Under the pieces are notes generated by a model, which saw nothing but the letters and a program-made list of their open reading frames with translations, had not been told where the DNA came from and ran no database searches. A DNA stretch of 64,000 nt from Eopsaltria australis (Eukaryota; Chordata; Aves; Passeriformes; Petroicidae): the NCBI GenBank assembly GCA_034509425.1, contig JAVTVJ010000012.1:7971001-8035000 (forward strand), written 5' to 3'. The translations under genes and the position numbers were made by a program. This document shows positions 61,401 to 64,000 of this stretch, in pieces (within the stretch, counting starts at the first letter, position 1; every line of letters begins with the position of its first letter).

Positions 61401-64000
61401 TTTTCTAGTGACAGCATTAGCCAACCCCAGTGTGGCTGGGACCATCATTTTTCTCCAATCCTCCTGCCAACATCAGCTGCTCTTCCCCTCAGCCTAACCC
61501 AAGTGAAATCTCTCCTTCCAGCAAATAACACCTGCTGAGGTACCTGCTGCCCTGAGGCAGGATGACTGACTGGTGAGGTTGCCTAAGCTTTGTACTGACA
61601 TATTAAAGCTGTGACAGTATCTGGAGGAGCAAAGGGAGGGTAAAAATCAACTCAAATGAACACAAGGAGCAGTAAAAGTGGATGTGAAGGCAGAAGTCCT
61701 TGATTTCTGGTTATTTTAATCAAATTCTGCCCATGAAAATTTGTAAGTAGGAAGTATTGGTGCTGGTTCAAAGAAAGAAAGAAGTACAGAGAGCTGAGCT
61801 AAGGGAGGTACATGCATGGAGGAACTCACTTGAAGTAACACACTTTCAACTACCTTGCAAAACCTGTTTAAGTTATCTTCCACTTCAGGAAGCCGAAAGT
61901 ATCCCTGTCACCTTCCTCTGGGCACTTGCCTTCAGCAGCTTCTCTAGGATGGGACACCCTCCCAGGTAGATACTACTCATCTATCCCACTGGATACTACT
62001 CACCTAGCAAAATAATCCCTGCTCTGTTCCAGGCTCCAGGTCATGAACACAGGGAACACAGCTGGGTCCATCACTTGGTATGGCTGACCACAGGGTGCCA
62101 GGGCCTCTCCCAAAAGCTCATGGCATCCAACAGGAGAGGATTCCTCACATGGATATGAGCTCAGTAGCTGGCTCCAGTGGAGTGGAGTTCACTTCTAGGC
62201 TCACACTGCAGTCGTACCCCATCAACCTAGCAGATCAAGCAGTGATGGCACTGCAGTTTGTTAGCACAGAGCAAGCCTTAGTTTAGGCTTACCTTTAGGC
62301 AGCACTCCTGACTGCAACAGCCAGCATGTGTGAAGGGAGTGCCTTAGGCCTTAGGGAGCCTTATCCTTGTAGAGAGACAAGACCCAGGAATCTCAGCTCT
62401 GTTCCTTCTTCTGCCACAGGGCTCCTGTGCAAATCCCTGCCCATGCAGGACTGCAGCAGCCTGGTACTGTTCCTGGGATCACATTTGTTTTGACCCTCTC
62501 TTCATTACACTTTGTAAGGTCATTTAGGAGCATTATGAACAAGGCACTGCATGAAACAGACATCAAATTGTCCTTTTTTTTCTTGATCTCCTTAGAAGTC
62601 CAAACAAATACACATGTCCCTCTGCAGGGATCCAAGGACAGATTAGTGACCATGAAGAAACTGCTCACTGCCAAGATCTGCTTAGCTCTTTCATCCCAAT
62701 ACCTCTATGACTCTACTTGATACATAAATGTGCATCTTTCCATATAGATATGAAAATCAAGATTAAATACGTGGACTCTGTTCAAAGTTTCAGTCATTCA
62801 CACCACCTAGATACAGATGAAAAGCTAAATCTAATCAGAACAGCTGCAAAATACTAGATTTTGGACAATTATAGGGGCAAAATAATATTGTTTAATGATG
62901 TATCAAGTTGACACTATTACCTTCTCACCAGAGCCATCAACCCACACTGGTGAGAGTCGGATTCTCACTGATGTAAGTAAAATTAATCCCACTGGAATTA
63001 ACTTAGTCAACATCCATTGAAGACTTACCTTTTACTTTTCTACAATTACTTCCACTTTCAAATGTCCCCAGGGTGATGAATTGTGGATTTATACAGTCCC
63101 TATTGCACTTCTCAGACATTCACTGTTGCTGCACTTTTTTAGCTGTCCCAGTTTTTCCCCTCACATCTCCTTTTAAAACTTTGACCATATAATTCACTTA
63201 AGCTTCTAAATGAGATACCTCTATAAAGAGCATCTGGGTCAGCCAGCCTTAATTTGAAAATGTCATTACTCCCACACTAAACTTCTCCTATCAATCCCAC
63301 AGTAGCCATCATGGTTTGCATGCCTCCCAGAACAACCCGACTGAAATTTTGGTCTTTTCATCTTTCAGAAAGAATGAAAATAGGAGAAAGGGGTAAGAAA
63401 ACACCGTGCAGGTGGTGAAGACTGAAATTGTCCAGGGAAATAGAGTGAGAAACTATGTTCATTTCCACAGATCTTCTGGGCTGCAAAGGTGAAAAGTATT
63501 ATCCAGAGAAAGGAATAAAGTAAGTTTTTAGCTTATGCACAGCTCAATTCCAACTATCTTTAAGCCAACATCATTTTGCAACGTTCAGAAATATCCAAGA
63601 TGCTCCTGATGTTCAGAATATCATTACTGTGCCTACTGTATAGCCTTTCCTGCAGGTAACTGGAAAAAAACTGCTTCTGGGTCAGTGGAGTTAAAAGGAT
63701 TACATCTCATCTAAAGGTGGGATGCTTTTCACTTTCTTAACCTGAAAGGTAAACAGCTACATGCCTAGTGTCCCTCTGCAGCCAGTTTGATGAAAGGTAT
63801 TTTCAGAGGGCGCTTCTTTTGCTCCTATAGTAGCTGTTAAAAACAGGCTGAATACCTTTCCCTCTGGAGCTACTTACCTACAGATTTAACTCTAAATGTC
63901 TCTGGAAGCCAGACCCGTATCTTCAGCCAGAAGGGACTGGATCCAGCTGGAGGTAGAGGTGCTTCCATCCAGGTGTCTACATGGGGGTGCTGTGTCCAGG
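58420..64000. other. Unique non-coding DNA, no gene recognised
   Basis: The final 5.6 kb contains only short frames without domains, no recognised transposon, and short A or T runs. The last 100 bp (63.90-64.00 kb) becomes GC-richer and has no stop-rich texture, but it runs off the window and I cannot assign it. Confidence 0.55.

Noticed and set aside
1..64000. CRISPR arrays, tRNA/rRNA genes and bacterial-type operons
   Set aside because: No regularly spaced direct repeats, no tRNA A/B-box pair with cloverleaf, no rRNA-like segment and no ribosome-binding-site context; the window is eukaryotic.

Overview
The window looks like a stretch of bird (Aves) nuclear genome. The clearest evidence is six CR1 LINE copies (chicken repeat 1, the dominant avian retrotransposon) in both orientations. 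Several end in the typical 3' octamer-like tail (attctatg repeats) and are truncated at the 5' end. There is also one solo-LTR-like endogenous retroviral segment. The sequence is AT-rich, strongly CpG-poor, and has no bacterial-style gene packing, no long open reading frames and no recognisable host protein-coding exon. I treat the short ORFs (mostly 60-150 codons) as chance ORFs unless noted. I could not identify the species or chromosome.

Layout: 1-2470 is unique non-coding DNA. 2473-3565 is the longest CR1 copy, on the minus strand, with decayed reverse transcriptase. 3566-10890 is unique AT-rich DNA with POU/homeodomain-like motif clusters that could be regulatory. 10893-11209 is a plus-strand CR1 3' end with an expanded TTAGAT hexamer. 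11210-26780 is unique DNA with an A-rich low-complexity tract (20.6-20.8 kb) and a modestly CpG-enriched patch (18.1-18.5 kb). 26785-27323 is a plus-strand CR1. 31319-31521 is a minus-strand CR1. 33018-33111 is a short plus-strand CR1 tail. 43.75-44.1 kb is the only true CpG island, with TATA-like, EGR/Sp1-like and CCAAT motifs and downstream splice-donor-like sites: the best candidate promoter and first exon. 51.29-51.54 kb is an ERV LTR with its own CCAAT, TATA-like and poly(A) signals. 53.73-53.86 kb holds a ~135 bp imperfect palindrome. 54.4-58.5 kb holds tandem and simple repeats, a further internally deleted CR1 and a candidate conserved non-coding block. The rest, to 64,000, is unique DNA.

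Overall this reads as intergenic or long-intron sequence around one CpG-island promoter, with regulatory-looking islands and old retroelement debris. No operon-like or multi-gene system is visible. The features most worth follow-up are the CpG island, the long palindrome at 53.73 kb and the candidate conserved non-coding patches.
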